Source: Aldehydirespirator sp965220485
GTDB taxonomy: Bacteria; Actinomycetota; Acidimicrobiia; Acidimicrobiales; Aldehydirespiratoraceae
DNA: 64,000 nucleotides
Assembly: GCA_965220485.1 (NCBI GenBank)
Contig: OZ244832.1
Location: 992,001-1,056,000, forward strand
Direction: 5' to 3'
Of this stretch, positions 24,816 to 33,907 are shown piece after piece. Every line of letters begins with the position of its first letter. The stretch's first letter is position 1. The notes under the pieces are model-generated. The model was not told where the DNA came from and did no database searches. It saw only the letters and a program-made list of their open reading frames with translations. The translations under genes were made by a program, and so were the position numbers.

Positions 24816-25832
24816 ATGAACGGGTTCCGAGGCCTGGGCCTTTCACTGTCGAACGAGGATCCCGTCGCCGACACGCTAGCCGTGGTGGCCGCGGCGGACC
24901 GTCTCGGCTTCGAAGAGGTGTCGCTGCCCGAGAGCCGGCTGTTCAACTCGGTGATGCCGGTGGCGGCTGCCGCGCTGCAGGCCACGGAGCGGGTCACCGT
25001 GCGCATCGGTGTGGCCAACCCGGTGTTCCGCAACCCGGTGCTGCTGGCGCTGGAGGCGGCGACCCTGGCCGACATCGGGCCGGGGCGGCTGCGCTTCGGG
25101 CTGGGCGCGGCGGAGTGGACGGTCAGGCGTTTCGGGATGGCCCCGCCCGGATGGCGCCCCCTCACCAACACCGTCGAGGCGGTGCGGACCGTGCGCCGGC
25201 TCACCGCAGGCCAGGAGCTCGACTTCGTGCCGACCACGTTCTCGGTGACGCCCGGCTTGCGCCTGGATCGGCCCTCCCCGGTGCCGGTGCCGGTGGACGT
25301 GGGCGCGGTCAGCCAGCGGATGATGGAGGTCTCGGGGGAGTTCGCCGACGGCGTGCAGCTCGGTGCCATCACCAGCGTGGGCTACACCCGCTGGGCCCGC
25401 GAGCGCCTCGCGGCCGGGGCGGAGCGGGCCGGCCGCCGCGTCGACGAGCTGCTGTTGAGCGCCAACGTGCTCACCAGCGTCGGTCCTGACCGGGCCGAGG
25501 CCCGCCACGCCGTCAAAGAGGTGCTCGCCTACTACCTAGCCCGCGTGGAGGGAGTCGTGGTCGACGAGGCAGGTGCCGATCCTGAGGCGGTGGTGGCCGT
25601 GCGGGCCGCGGTCGCCGAAGGCGGTGAGCAGGCCGGCGCGGCGGTGCTCAGCGACAGCCTCGTCGACGTGTTCGCGGTGGCCGGAACCGCGGACGACGTG
25701 ATCGGCGGGCTGACGGCCTTCGCGGATGCCGGCCTCGACCTGCCCCTGGCCTGGTACACGTTCGGTCCCGACCGCGACGTCGGGATACGCCTGCTGGCCG
25801 AACAGGTCCGCCCGGCCGTCGTGGGCGACTGA
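24816..25832 (+). CDS. LLM class flavin-dependent oxidoreductase
   Basis: A 338-residue luciferase-like TIM barrel. GFRGLGLSLSNEDPVADTL at the start, ADRLGFEEVSLPESRLF near residue 35, GVANPVFRNPVLLALEAATL near 75 and DIGPGRLRFGLGAAEWTVRR near 95 follow the family order. It is longer and only distantly like the gene at 23080. ATG 24816 fits the fold, and an upstream in-frame extension overlaps the CMD gene on the other strand. It probably uses F420 or FMN; the substrate is unknown. Confidence 0.83.
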   Translation: MNGFRGLGLSLSNEDPVADTLAVVAAADRLGFEEVSLPESRLFNSVMPVAAAALQATERVTVRIGVANPVFRNPVLLALEAATLADIGPGRLRFGLGAAEWTVRRFGMAPPGWRPLTNTVEAVRTVRRLTAGQELDFVPTTFSVTPGLRLDRPSPVPVPVDVGAVSQRMMEVSGEFADGVQLGAITSVGYTRWARERLAAGAERAGRRVDELLLSANVLTSVGPDRAEARHAVKEVLAYYLARVEGVVVDEAGADPEAVVAVRAAVAEGGEQAGAAVLSDSLVDVFAVAGTADDVIGGLTAFADAGLDLPLAWYTFGPDRDVGIRLLAEQVRPAVVGD

Positions 25833-25890
25833 CCGGGGACCGGCGGGGCCGGAGATGACGCACGGGCTCAGCTCTGCGAAGCTGGACCTA

Positions 25891-26724
25891 ATGACCGGAG
25901 GTCCCCTGGTATCGACGCAGTGGCTGGCCGAGCGCCTTGACGACCCGGGCGTGAGGGTCGTGGACTGCCGCTGGTACCTGCGTCCCTTCGACTGGCGCAA
26001 CGGCGACGACGAGTACGCCAAGGCCCACATACCCGGGGCGGTGCATGCCCGCTGGGACACCGACCTGGCCGATCCAGACCGTCCCGACCTGTGGATGCTG
26101 GCTGGACCGGAGCGCTTCGCCGGTGCCATGGCTGATCGGGGCATCGGCGATGACACGTTCGTGGTGACCTACGACGACCAGCACGTGACGGTGGCGGCCC
26201 GGGTGTGGTGGGCGCTGCGGGTATACGGCCACACCGCAGTGGCCTTGCTCGACGGCGGGATCACCAAATGGCAGGCCGAGGGCCGCCCCACCGGCGTCGA
26301 TGTACCCCACTATCCGCGGGCGCACTTCACGCCCCGCTTCGATCCGGGCCTGTACGCCGCCCACCGTGACGTGCTGGCCGCCCTGGGCACCCGCACCCGC
26401 CTCGTGGACGGACGCATGGCGGGCGCCCGCGAGGCCGACGGCGGCGCCATCCCGGGCAGCATCACCGCCCCCGGCATCGAGTTCTGCGGCACCGATGGCA
26501 CATGGGTCTCCCCGGACGAGGCCCGCAAACGCCTCGAGATGGCCGGTGCCTGCGCCCCGGAGCCCACCATCGCCTACTGCCGCGGTGGCGTGGGCGCCTG
26601 CGGCACCGCGCTGGTCTACGCCATCGCCGGCTACGACGACGTCGCCGTCTACGACGGGTCCTGGACTGAGTGGATCACCGACCCCGAGGCTCCCCGAGTC
26701 CTGGACGCGGCACCCCCCAGCTAG
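25891..26724 (+). CDS. Sulfurtransferase (thiosulfate/3-mercaptopyruvate type, tandem rhodanese domains)
   Basis: A 277-residue two-domain rhodanese. Domain 1 runs from STQWLAERLDDPGVRVVDCR to LLDGGITKWQAEGRP, and domain 2 carries the catalytic loop YCRGGVGACGTALVY near residue 230. The active loop CRGGVGAC is closer to the thiosulfate type than to mercaptopyruvate enzymes. It transfers sulfane sulfur to cyanide or other thiophiles in the cytoplasm. Start ATG 25891 is favoured (MTGGPLVSTQ), with an alternative 36 bp upstream. The gap to the next gene is only 10 bp, so co-transcription is likely. Confidence 0.88.
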   Translation: MTGGPLVSTQWLAERLDDPGVRVVDCRWYLRPFDWRNGDDEYAKAHIPGAVHARWDTDLADPDRPDLWMLAGPERFAGAMADRGIGDDTFVVTYDDQHVTVAARVWWALRVYGHTAVALLDGGITKWQAEGRPTGVDVPHYPRAHFTPRFDPGLYAAHRDVLAALGTRTRLVDGRMAGAREADGGAIPGSITAPGIEFCGTDGTWVSPDEARKRLEMAGACAPEPTIAYCRGGVGACGTALVYAIAGYDDVAVYDGSWTEWITDPEAPRVLDAAPPS

Positions 26725-26734
26725 ACGTGCCTCG

Positions 26735-27847
26735 ATGATCCGCGTCGGCATCATCGGCTGCGGCCGCATCTCGGACCTCCATGTCCTCGGCTATCGAGAC
26801 CGACCCGAAGCGGCCATTGTTGCCCTCTGTGATATCGATCGCTCAAACGCGGAGACCAGGTCGCGCCAATGGGGCTTATCCGACGCGGCGATATTCGAGG
26901 ACTACCGGAAGCTCTGCGAGTCGGGCCTCGTCGATCTCGTGGAGGTCATCGTCCCGCACCACCTGCACTACGAGATAGCGGCCCACGCCATCGCATGCGA
27001 CTTGCACGTGTCGCTCCAGAAGCCGATGGCGTTGAGCCTCCACGAGGCCGACAAACTCGTCAGTGCGGCGGCTGCCTCGTCGAAAGTGGTTCGCCTCTAC
27101 GAGAACTTCCTTTTCTACCCGCCGGTGCTAATGGCCCTCGAGCTGATCGACAGCGGGCTGATCGGCGAGCCGCTCTCGGTCCGGCTCAAGAGCAACGTCG
27201 GCTACAGCCCAAACGCGTGGCCCATACCCTTCGAGGCTCTGCTGTGGCGCAACAACCCCGAAGAGTGCGGTGGCGGGCCGCTGGTGTTCGACGACGGTCA
27301 CCACAAGTTCTCGCTGGCCTGGATCGTGCTGGGGCAGCCAGCGGAGGTGCATGCCTGGATCGGATCCACCTATGTGCTGTCCTTCGAGCTCGACTCACCC
27401 TCGCTGGTGTCCATGCGCTACGAGTCCGGGGCGGTCGCCAGCCTCGAGGTCGTGTACTCGCAGGAGCTGCTGATCGAGGGCACCTCCCACTACGCGCAGG
27501 ACGACCGGATGGAGATCACCGGCACCAGGGGAGTGGTGTGGGTCAACCGGGGACACGGCCGGATCGGCAACGCCCCGCCGGTGGTGAGTTACGCCGACGG
27601 CCGCGTCGAGACCTACCAGTGCGAAACCGGCTGGGAGCACTCCTTCATCGGCGCCACCCGTAACCTGCTCAACGTGATTCTGGCGCGACGCGAACCGATC
27701 CTCTCGCTGGCTGAGGGCCGGGACATCCTCGCGGGCGCTCTCGCGACGCAGCGATCTGCTCAGACCGGCTCGGTCGTGCGCGTGGAGGATCCCATCGGCC
27801 GGTCGCCCCAGGCGGTGCGTGCCGCCCTGCTGGCGCGGTCGGCGTAG
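26735..27847 (+). CDS. Gfo/Idh/MocA family oxidoreductase
   Basis: A 370-residue NAD(P)-dependent sugar dehydrogenase-type protein. The Rossmann motif is at the start (RVGIIGCGRISDLHVLGY), the usual EKP motif is QKPMALSLHEADKL near residue 90 (Gln replaces Glu, Lys kept), and DDGHHKFSLAWIVLG near 185 carries the catalytic-region His pair. The C-terminal half is the family's beta-sheet substrate domain. It begins the run of genes that leads into the GlpD/GlpK-like locus. A C-terminal remnant of another Gfo/Idh protein lies at 44186. Confidence 0.86.
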   Translation: MIRVGIIGCGRISDLHVLGYRDRPEAAIVALCDIDRSNAETRSRQWGLSDAAIFEDYRKLCESGLVDLVEVIVPHHLHYEIAAHAIACDLHVSLQKPMALSLHEADKLVSAAAASSKVVRLYENFLFYPPVLMALELIDSGLIGEPLSVRLKSNVGYSPNAWPIPFEALLWRNNPEECGGGPLVFDDGHHKFSLAWIVLGQPAEVHAWIGSTYVLSFELDSPSLVSMRYESGAVASLEVVYSQELLIEGTSHYAQDDRMEITGTRGVVWVNRGHGRIGNAPPVVSYADGRVETYQCETGWEHSFIGATRNLLNVILARREPILSLAEGRDILAGALATQRSAQTGSVVRVEDPIGRSPQAVRAALLARSA

Positions 27848-27860
27848 GCCGTCTGCCGGG

Positions 27861-29468
27861 ATGGGGGCAACCGGGACCGCCCCTGCTGGATCGGCCGCCG
27901 CCCGCGGCGTGGCCCTCTCAGCCGCGGTTCGGGACCATCACCTGGAGCGACTCACCGGACAGGACCACGATGCTCTCGTCGTGGGCGGGGGCATCAACGG
28001 CGCGATCTCAGCCTTGGCCCTGGCGACCCACGGCCTGCGCGTGGCCCTCATCGAGTCCGAGGACTTCGGCTCGGGTGTGAGCCAGGAGTCCTCCAACCTC
28101 ATTTGGGGCGGCTTCAAGTACCTGCAGACCTACGAGGTAGGGCTGGTAGCGGGGCTGTGCCGCTCTCGCAACCTGCTGGCCCGCTCCTACTCCAGCCGCG
28201 TCCAGGAGGTCCGGTTCCTGGCTGCTCTGGGTTCCACGTCGCCGTACTCTGCCACCTACGCCGCGCTCGGAGCGCACGCCTACTGGGCTCTGGGGCGTTT
28301 CGCCACTGGGCGGCCGCGGCGTCTGTCGGTGCGTTCGCTCGAAACGGTCGAACCCACGGTCGACTCCGGCGGGGTGCAGGGCGCAGTGGAGTACTCGGAC
28401 TATCTGCTCGCCGACAACGACGCCCGCTTCGTGCTCCAACTCCTGTTGGACGCCGTCGACAACGGCGCGATCGCGGTTTCCAGAATGCGGCTCGACGGCG
28501 CGGAGCGCGCCGGCGGCGCCTGGCGGGCCGATGTGACCGACCGGCTGACGGGCAGCCGCCACACCGTCTCGGCAGCCGTGCTGATCAATGCCGCCGGTCC
28601 TCGGGCCGCGGAACTCGCCGGGCTCATCGGGACCCGTCTGCGTCGGGCGCTGTGCTTCTCGAAGGGAGCGCACATCGTCGTGCCCCGGGTGACCGAGTCG
28701 GGACGCGTCCTGGCGTTCTTCGACGATGATCAGCGACTGATCTACGTCATCCCGATGGGCCATCGCTCCCTGATCGGGACGACCGACACCCGCGTCGACG
28801 CCACGGAGGTCTCGGTCACCGGCGATGACCGCGATTTCCTGCTCGAGCAGGCCAACGCCCGGCTCCTGCTGCCCCGGCCGCTGCGCGACGACGACGTGAT
28901 CGCGTACCGCTGCGGCGTGCGTTCGCTGGTGGTCAGCGCCGGTGAGGACACCGACCGGGACTGGACCGAGCTGTCGCGCCGCCATGCCGTCGAAGCCGAC
29001 CAGACGCGGGGAACCGTGTCCATTCTCGGCGGCAAGCTCAGCGACTGCCTCAACGTCGGCGAAGAGGTCGTGGAGGCCGTCCGCACCTGCGGCCTCGAAC
29101 CCACGATCCCGGATCGGGCCTGGTTCGGCGAGCCTCCCGAGGGTGTGCGGGCCCGCTTTTACCGCAGCGCCGCCCGGGTCGGAATCGACGAGCCCGCGGC
29201 GACGAGGCTGTGGCGCCGTCACGGTCGCCGAGCGCTGGAGGTGGCCGACGTGGTCGGCGAATCCCGAGAACTGGGGATGCCCCTCAGCGACCGGGTCGAG
29301 TGCTCGGCGGCGGAGATCATGGTCATGGCCCGCCATGAGCACATCCTGGCCATGGAGGACTTCCTGCGGCGCCGTACCATGCTGGCGATGATCGAGACCG
29401 CCGAGACGCTGCGCCGCGATCCGGGCGTCGAGCGGGCCGCGAGCCTTCTGTTCGGACCGGCCGCATGA
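27861..29468 (+). CDS. GlpD-like FAD-dependent glycerol-3-phosphate dehydrogenase
   Basis: A 535-residue flavoprotein. The FAD motif VVGGGINGAISALALATHG is near residue 40. SNLIWGGFKYLQTYE near 80 is the GlpD-type active segment, YVIPMGHRSLIGTTDT near 300 is strongly diagnostic, and SILGGKLSDCLNVGEEVVEA near 390 matches the C-terminal part of the catalytic domain. It would oxidise glycerol-3-phosphate (or a related polyol phosphate) to the keto form, feeding electrons to quinones. It overlaps the next gene, a glycerol-kinase homologue, by ATGA, so kinase and dehydrogenase are made together. Confidence 0.85.
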   Translation: MGATGTAPAGSAAARGVALSAAVRDHHLERLTGQDHDALVVGGGINGAISALALATHGLRVALIESEDFGSGVSQESSNLIWGGFKYLQTYEVGLVAGLCRSRNLLARSYSSRVQEVRFLAALGSTSPYSATYAALGAHAYWALGRFATGRPRRLSVRSLETVEPTVDSGGVQGAVEYSDYLLADNDARFVLQLLLDAVDNGAIAVSRMRLDGAERAGGAWRADVTDRLTGSRHTVSAAVLINAAGPRAAELAGLIGTRLRRALCFSKGAHIVVPRVTESGRVLAFFDDDQRLIYVIPMGHRSLIGTTDTRVDATEVSVTGDDRDFLLEQANARLLLPRPLRDDDVIAYRCGVRSLVVSAGEDTDRDWTELSRRHAVEADQTRGTVSILGGKLSDCLNVGEEVVEAVRTCGLEPTIPDRAWFGEPPEGVRARFYRSAARVGIDEPAATRLWRRHGRRALEVADVVGESRELGMPLSDRVECSAAEIMVMARHEHILAMEDFLRRRTMLAMIETAETLRRDPGVERAASLLFGPAA

Positions 29469-30949
29469 CGGTCGTACTGGCCATCGACGCGGGGACCACC
29501 AGCGTGCGCACCATCGCGTTCGACGAGGCGGGCCGCATCATTGACTCCGCGCAGCGGGAGTTCCCGCAGTACTTCCCCATGCCCGGACGGGTCGAGCACG
29601 ACGCGTCGGAGATCTGGGGCGCGGTCCAAGCAACGCTTCAGGAGGTCGACGGCCGCCTTTCCGAGCCGCCCGCGGCCATAGGAGTCACCAACCAGCGCGA
29701 GACCGTGGTGGCCTGGAGCCGGCGGAGCTCCGAGCCCCTCCATCCGGCCATCGTCTGGCAGGACCGCCGCACCGCATCCCGGTGCGCAGATCTGGAGCGC
29801 GACGGCACACTTCCGCTGGTCAGGGAGCGAACTGGCCTGGTGCTCGATCCCTACTTCTCGGCTTCGAAGCTCGAGTGGATGCTCACCGAGGGCGGCGTGG
29901 CCGCGGGTCCCGACCTAGCGCTCGGAACCATCGACAGCTGGATCGTGTGGAACCTCACCGGCGGCCAGGTTCACGCCACCGACGCCACCAACGCCAGCCG
30001 CACGATGCTCTTCGACATCGGCTCGCTGCGATGGGACTCCGACCTGTGCTCGATGTTCGGGGTTCCCGCAGAGTCCCTCCCCGGGGTGCGGCCCTCCAGC
30101 GGCAGCTTCGGAACCACCGGCTCGGGCGTCCCCTGCGGTGCCGGGATACCCATCGCCGGTGTCGCCGGCGACCAGCATGCGGCCCTCTTCGGGCAGGCCG
30201 CCTTCGCGCCCGGCGACGCCAAGAACACCTACGGCACCGGGTCGTTCGTGCTGATGAACGTCGGCTCGGAGGTGCCGCCACCCGCGGACGGCCTGCTCGC
30301 CACGGTCGCCTGGCTGCTGGACACCCCGCAGGGCCCGGCGCCCACTTACGCGCTGGAGGGGGCGATCTTCGTCACCGGAGCGGCGGTGCAGTGGCTGCGC
30401 GACGGCCTCCGGATCATCGACGAGGCCCCGCAGCTCGAAGGCCTGGCCGCTCAGTGCTCGTCCACCGGCGGCGTGTACCTGGTGCCCGCGTTCGCCGGCC
30501 TCGGCAGTCCTCACTGGGACCCCTACGCCCGCGGCACGATCGTGGGCCTCACCCGAGGCACCGGGCGGCCCGAGATCGCGCGGGCCGTATTGGAGGCCAT
30601 GGCCTTCCAGACCCGCGACGTGGTGGAGGCGATGGCGGCCGCCACCGGCACACCGGTTCGCAGCCTGCGCGTCGACGGGGGAGCCTGTGTGATGGACTCC
30701 ATGCTGCAGTTCCAGGCCGACCAGCTGGACGTGGCCGTGAAGCGCCCGACGCTGCAGGAGGCCACCGCGGCGGGCGCGGCCTACCTGGCCGGGCTCGCGG
30801 CCGGGGTCTGGCCGTCGCTCGAAGCGGTCGCCGAGCACTGGGAGCTCGATCTTGAGGCCCACCCCCGCTCGGACAGGGCCACCGCCGATGACGCCTACCG
30901 GGATTGGAAGCGGGCCGTCGATCACAGCAAGGGATGGGTCGCCCCGTGA
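29465..30949 (+). CDS. FGGY family kinase, glycerol kinase-like (GlpK)
   Basis: A 494-residue FGGY carbohydrate kinase. AIDAGTTSVRTIAFDEAGRI at the start is the phosphate-1 motif, GVTNQRETVVAW near 78 and IVWQDRRTASRC near 98 match glycerol kinase, and GVAGDQHAALFGQAAFAPGD near 225 with the following YGTGSF is the glycerol kinase signature. LRVDGGACVMDSMLQFQADQ near 400 completes the ATPase core. It should phosphorylate glycerol or a close polyol. It overlaps the GlpD-like gene upstream and a truncated SDR downstream (GTGA). A second, 5'-truncated copy lies at 32896-33837. Confidence 0.88.
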   Translation: MTVVLAIDAGTTSVRTIAFDEAGRIIDSAQREFPQYFPMPGRVEHDASEIWGAVQATLQEVDGRLSEPPAAIGVTNQRETVVAWSRRSSEPLHPAIVWQDRRTASRCADLERDGTLPLVRERTGLVLDPYFSASKLEWMLTEGGVAAGPDLALGTIDSWIVWNLTGGQVHATDATNASRTMLFDIGSLRWDSDLCSMFGVPAESLPGVRPSSGSFGTTGSGVPCGAGIPIAGVAGDQHAALFGQAAFAPGDAKNTYGTGSFVLMNVGSEVPPPADGLLATVAWLLDTPQGPAPTYALEGAIFVTGAAVQWLRDGLRIIDEAPQLEGLAAQCSSTGGVYLVPAFAGLGSPHWDPYARGTIVGLTRGTGRPEIARAVLEAMAFQTRDVVEAMAAATGTPVRSLRVDGGACVMDSMLQFQADQLDVAVKRPTLQEATAAGAAYLAGLAAGVWPSLEAVAEHWELDLEAHPRSDRATADDAYRDWKRAVDHSKGWVAP

Positions 30950-31053
30950 CCCGGATCGCGGTCGCCACCGGCGCGGCCGGCGCCATCGGCTCCGCGGTGT
31001 GCAGGCGCCTCAGCGCCGGAGGGGACACAGTGGAGCGGAGCAGTGGCGACTAG
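30946..31053 (+). pseudogene. N-terminal remnant of an SDR (duplicate of the gene at 33904)
   Basis: GTG 30946 overlaps the kinase stop and encodes 35 residues, TRIAVATGAAGAIGSAVCRR then LSAGGDTVERSSGD. This matches the first ~30 residues of the SDR at 33904 (VAVVTGATGTIGSAVCRRLG) and then ends at a stop. Only the nucleotide-binding motif survives. It shows that kinase and SDR were duplicated as a pair. Confidence 0.75.
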
Positions 31054-31311
31054 CCGCCCCACCATCAAGGACATAGCGCGGGTTGCAGGCGTCTCCGTGG
31101 CCACCGTCAGCCGCGCCCTGCGCGATCGGCCCGTCGTCGCGGTGGGCGAGCGGCTCGCGGGCCCATCATCGATCGCCATCGACAACCGGCTGGCGGCTCG
31201 ACGGGCCGTCGAGCATCTCATCGGGCTGGGCCACGAGCGCATCGGCCTCGTCGCCGGGCCGCGCCTGCCGGGCCTGCCGACGCCGGTCTCCGGGCGGCGC
31301 AAGCGAGACGC
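31043..31311 (+). pseudogene. Internally deleted LacI-family regulator
   Basis: GTG 31043 opens TIKDIARVAGVSVATVSRAL, the LacI DNA-binding helices, but after RDRP the sequence jumps to VVAVGERLAGPSSIAIDNRL and LIGLGHERIGLVAGPRL. Compared with the intact regulator at 37391-38404, roughly 115 residues of the first half of the sensor domain are missing. Homology stops near 31311, where the AT-richer lipoprotein segment begins; the frame then runs on to 31357 without meaning. Non-functional as a sugar-responsive repressor. Confidence 0.8.
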
Positions 31312-31312
31312 T

Positions 31313-32680
31313 CTATTCCATCCAGACAGCATCGACGATTCCGTCAGCGACAGCTGAGAATGACCCATCAATGAGGTTAATCGTGCCCATTCGCCCGTCT
31401 GAGAAGGTCACAATCAGCCAGCCGCGCACCATGTCCATATCTGCGATTGTACGATCGACAGTGACCTCATGGATCGGCATGAGTGTAGTCGAATCTAACA
31501 CAACAATCTTGGAGGCTTCTGCCTCACAAGAGTCGCCTGTGCTGCGGCACGCTTGTTCAGCTACAACGAGATTCTTGCTGTCATCTCCTGTCGGTATCAT
31601 CCATCCCGGGCCCCGAGATCGGACAACAACTGACTGCAACTCCAAGTCAACGATACCAACTGACGGATACAAGTGCGAGTTACCCTCATTGGACCATAAC
31701 TCGAATCCGATCTTATCGTCTCCAACCCAACCAACATCGAGAATATAACCAAGCTGCTCTGAACTCTCTTCTGAGCTACGTTCGAACCCGAAAGACAGAG
31801 AGTAGAAGGTAACGGGATCTTTCAGGTTGTAATACGGGTAATCGGGATCCGATTGATCATACTGAATCTCGAACGGTACCGTTCGAATAACAGGAGCCTC
31901 TGTGCCGATAGGCACGGCGGTACCGTGCAGCAGTACGTTCTGGCTATTGATTGATGGGAAGCTACCGTTGAGCGCAAGCCACGCTGGCTGGCTGCCTGCG
32001 GACGTATCTATGACTTCAAATCTGCCCGCAGCAGGTTCACAGCAAATGCTTGCGAGGACAAGGCTCGGGCTGATCCATTCCACGTCATCGATATGGCTGG
32101 GGAAACTCTCCATGCCAGACGGCCTTTCCTCAAGAACATCTTCGCAGTCGAAGTACAAATCACTCACGTCATTGTAGGTCCACACCGGAGTCGCTTCACC
32201 AGTCATAGAGTCTATTGAAGAGACTTCGCAGTCCTTAGTTGATACAAGGATGCTCGCTGGGACGGAGTCAATGGTGCCAAATGGCATTCCATCCACGCGG
32301 CCATCCGGCAGATGAGTCTCAGCTAATGCTGGCAATTGGAACGATATCATCTCCAGATCGGCTACCCGCTCATTCACATGGGAGAACTGATCCGTAGTAG
32401 CTGGCCGTTCCGAGAGGGTATCTCCTGAGTCCGAGGCTTGGTTGATCGTCGAGTTTGGAGCGATAGAAGTCACTGCCGGAGGAACAGTCTGTCGAGTGGT
32501 ATCTAGAGCTGGAGCTTCGACTGGTGTCTTTGATTCCTGCTGTCCCGATGGTGACGCAGTCGAGCGGTTTGGACTGGCTTCGGAAGCAGCCGTGCTCGGC
32601 TCAGACAGAGTGGTGTCTGCTCCACAGCCAGGGAGACAGATCAGTCCGACAGCAATGCTCATCCTTAGCCACAACGCCAT
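31313..32680 (-). CDS. Putative lipoprotein of unknown function in an AT-richer insert
   Basis: A protein of about 455 residues with a lipoprotein signal (ALWLRMSIAVGLICLPGC), then a Ser/Thr/Pro-rich linker and a larger domain with repeated strand-like segments (for example ILVSTKDCEVSSIDSMTGE, SKIVVLDSTTLMPIHEVTVD) suggestive of a beta-propeller. I recognise no family. Start 32680 puts a normal-length n-region before the lipobox; a GTG/ATG frame reaches 32743. The whole stretch 31312-32895 is clearly richer in A/T than its surroundings, including codon third positions. It interrupts the duplicated kinase/SDR/LacI locus, so it looks horizontally acquired. Confidence 0.7.
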   Translation of the reverse strand: MALWLRMSIAVGLICLPGCGADTTLSEPSTAASEASPNRSTASPSGQQESKTPVEAPALDTTRQTVPPAVTSIAPNSTINQASDSGDTLSERPATTDQFSHVNERVADLEMISFQLPALAETHLPDGRVDGMPFGTIDSVPASILVSTKDCEVSSIDSMTGEATPVWTYNDVSDLYFDCEDVLEERPSGMESFPSHIDDVEWISPSLVLASICCEPAAGRFEVIDTSAGSQPAWLALNGSFPSINSQNVLLHGTAVPIGTEAPVIRTVPFEIQYDQSDPDYPYYNLKDPVTFYSLSFGFERSSEESSEQLGYILDVGWVGDDKIGFELWSNEGNSHLYPSVGIVDLELQSVVVRSRGPGWMIPTGDDSKNLVVAEQACRSTGDSCEAEASKIVVLDSTTLMPIHEVTVDRTIADMDMVRGWLIVTFSDGRMGTINLIDGSFSAVADGIVDAVWME

Positions 32681-32895
32681 TCCTGCGCGCACTGGAGATG
32701 TCGCTCTCACCGCGTCTGACTCAACAGTTCGGAGCGAGACCATCGTCTACACCTAACTGCAGTAGTGATACCTGTAGGTGCCGGCAGATGCAGATGCAAA
32801 CCGTGCCGCATTATCAGTATGAGTAGTGTCCTTGAACGCCAAAAATTTGTGGTCGGAGATAGGCATGCCATTCCCAGTTGATCGAGCAGGTTATC

Positions 32896-33837
32896 GTATT
32901 CGACATCGGGAGGCTGCGGTGGGACCCAGAGCTGTGCTCTCTGTTCGGCATTCCCACCGACGCTCTCCCGCAGGTGCTGGCGTCCAGCGGCAGCTTCGGC
33001 GCGACCGATTCCGGTGCCGCCTGTGGCTCGGGCATTCCCATTGCCGGCGTCGCCGGCGATCAGCACGCCGCCCTGTTCGGGCAGGCTGCCTTCGCGCCCG
33101 GCGACGCCAAGAACACCTACGGCACGGGCTCGTTCGTGCTGATGAACGTCGGATCGGAGCTCCCGCCGCCCGCGGAGGGCCTGCTCACCACGGTGGCCTG
33201 GCTCCTCGACACCCCGCAGGGCCCGGCCCCGACCTACGCGCTGGAGGGAGCGGTCTTCGCCACCGGGGCGACGGTGCAGTGGCTTCGAGACGGACTCGGG
33301 ATCATCGAGGAGGCCGCCCAGATCGAGGAGCTGGCCCTGCAGTGCTCCTCCACCGGCGGGGTGTTCCTGGTCCCGGCCTTCGCCGGGCTCGGCAGCCCGT
33401 ACTGGGACCCGTACGCACGCGGTGCCATCGTCGGGCTCACCCGGGGGACCGGCCGGGCCGAGATCGCTCGAGCCGCCGTGGAGGCCATGGCCTACCAGAC
33501 CCGAGACGTCGTCGAGGCGATGGCGGACGCCACCGGCACACCCGTTCGCAGCCTGCGCGTCGACGGGGGCGCGTCGGTGATGGACTCCATGCTGCAACTT
33601 CAGGCCGACCAGCTCGGAGTGGTCGTGCAGCGACCCAAGCTCCAGGAGGCCACCGCTCTCGGTGCCGCCTACCTGGCCGGGCTGGCCGCGGGCGTCTGGC
33701 CGTCGCTGGAAGCCGTCGCCGGGCACTGGGAACTCGACTTCGAGGCGGTGCCCAGCTCCGGGAACGGCTCCACCGACGCTGCGTACCGGGACTGGAAGCG
33801 GGCGGTCGAGCGAAGCAAGGGGTGGGCAACCGGATGA
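32896..33837 (+). pseudogene. 5'-truncated second copy of the glycerol kinase-like gene
   Basis: From about FDIGRLRWDPELCSLFGIP to the C-terminus this closely follows residues ~180-494 of the kinase at 29465-30949 (GVAGDQHAALFGQAAFAPGD and LRVDGGASVMDSMLQLQADQ are shared). The first 180 residues, including the phosphate-1 and substrate motifs, are replaced by the lipoprotein insert. An ATG-like start just upstream (32878) is accidental. Differences from the intact copy are mostly conservative, so truncation seems fairly recent. Its stop overlaps ATG 33834 of a mini-ORF chain. Confidence 0.88.
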
Positions 33838-33907
33838 GCCGGGTGGCGGTCGTCATGGGGGCAACCGGATGAGCCGGGTGGCGGTCGCCTCGGGGGCAGC
33901 CGGATGA
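33834..33907 (+). repeat. Two coupled 12-residue mini-ORFs before the SDR start (35-bp units)
   Basis: ATGs at 33834, 33869 and 33904 are 35 bp apart. The first two frames read MSRVAVVMGATG and MSRVAVASGAAG and end in TGA overlapping the next ATG (ATGA); the third is the true SDR start (MSRVAVVTGATG). The kinase stop overlaps the first ATG in the same way. The unit boundary falls on a GGGCAACCGG/GGGCGCGACCGG similarity, the likely source of the duplication. Confidence 0.9.
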
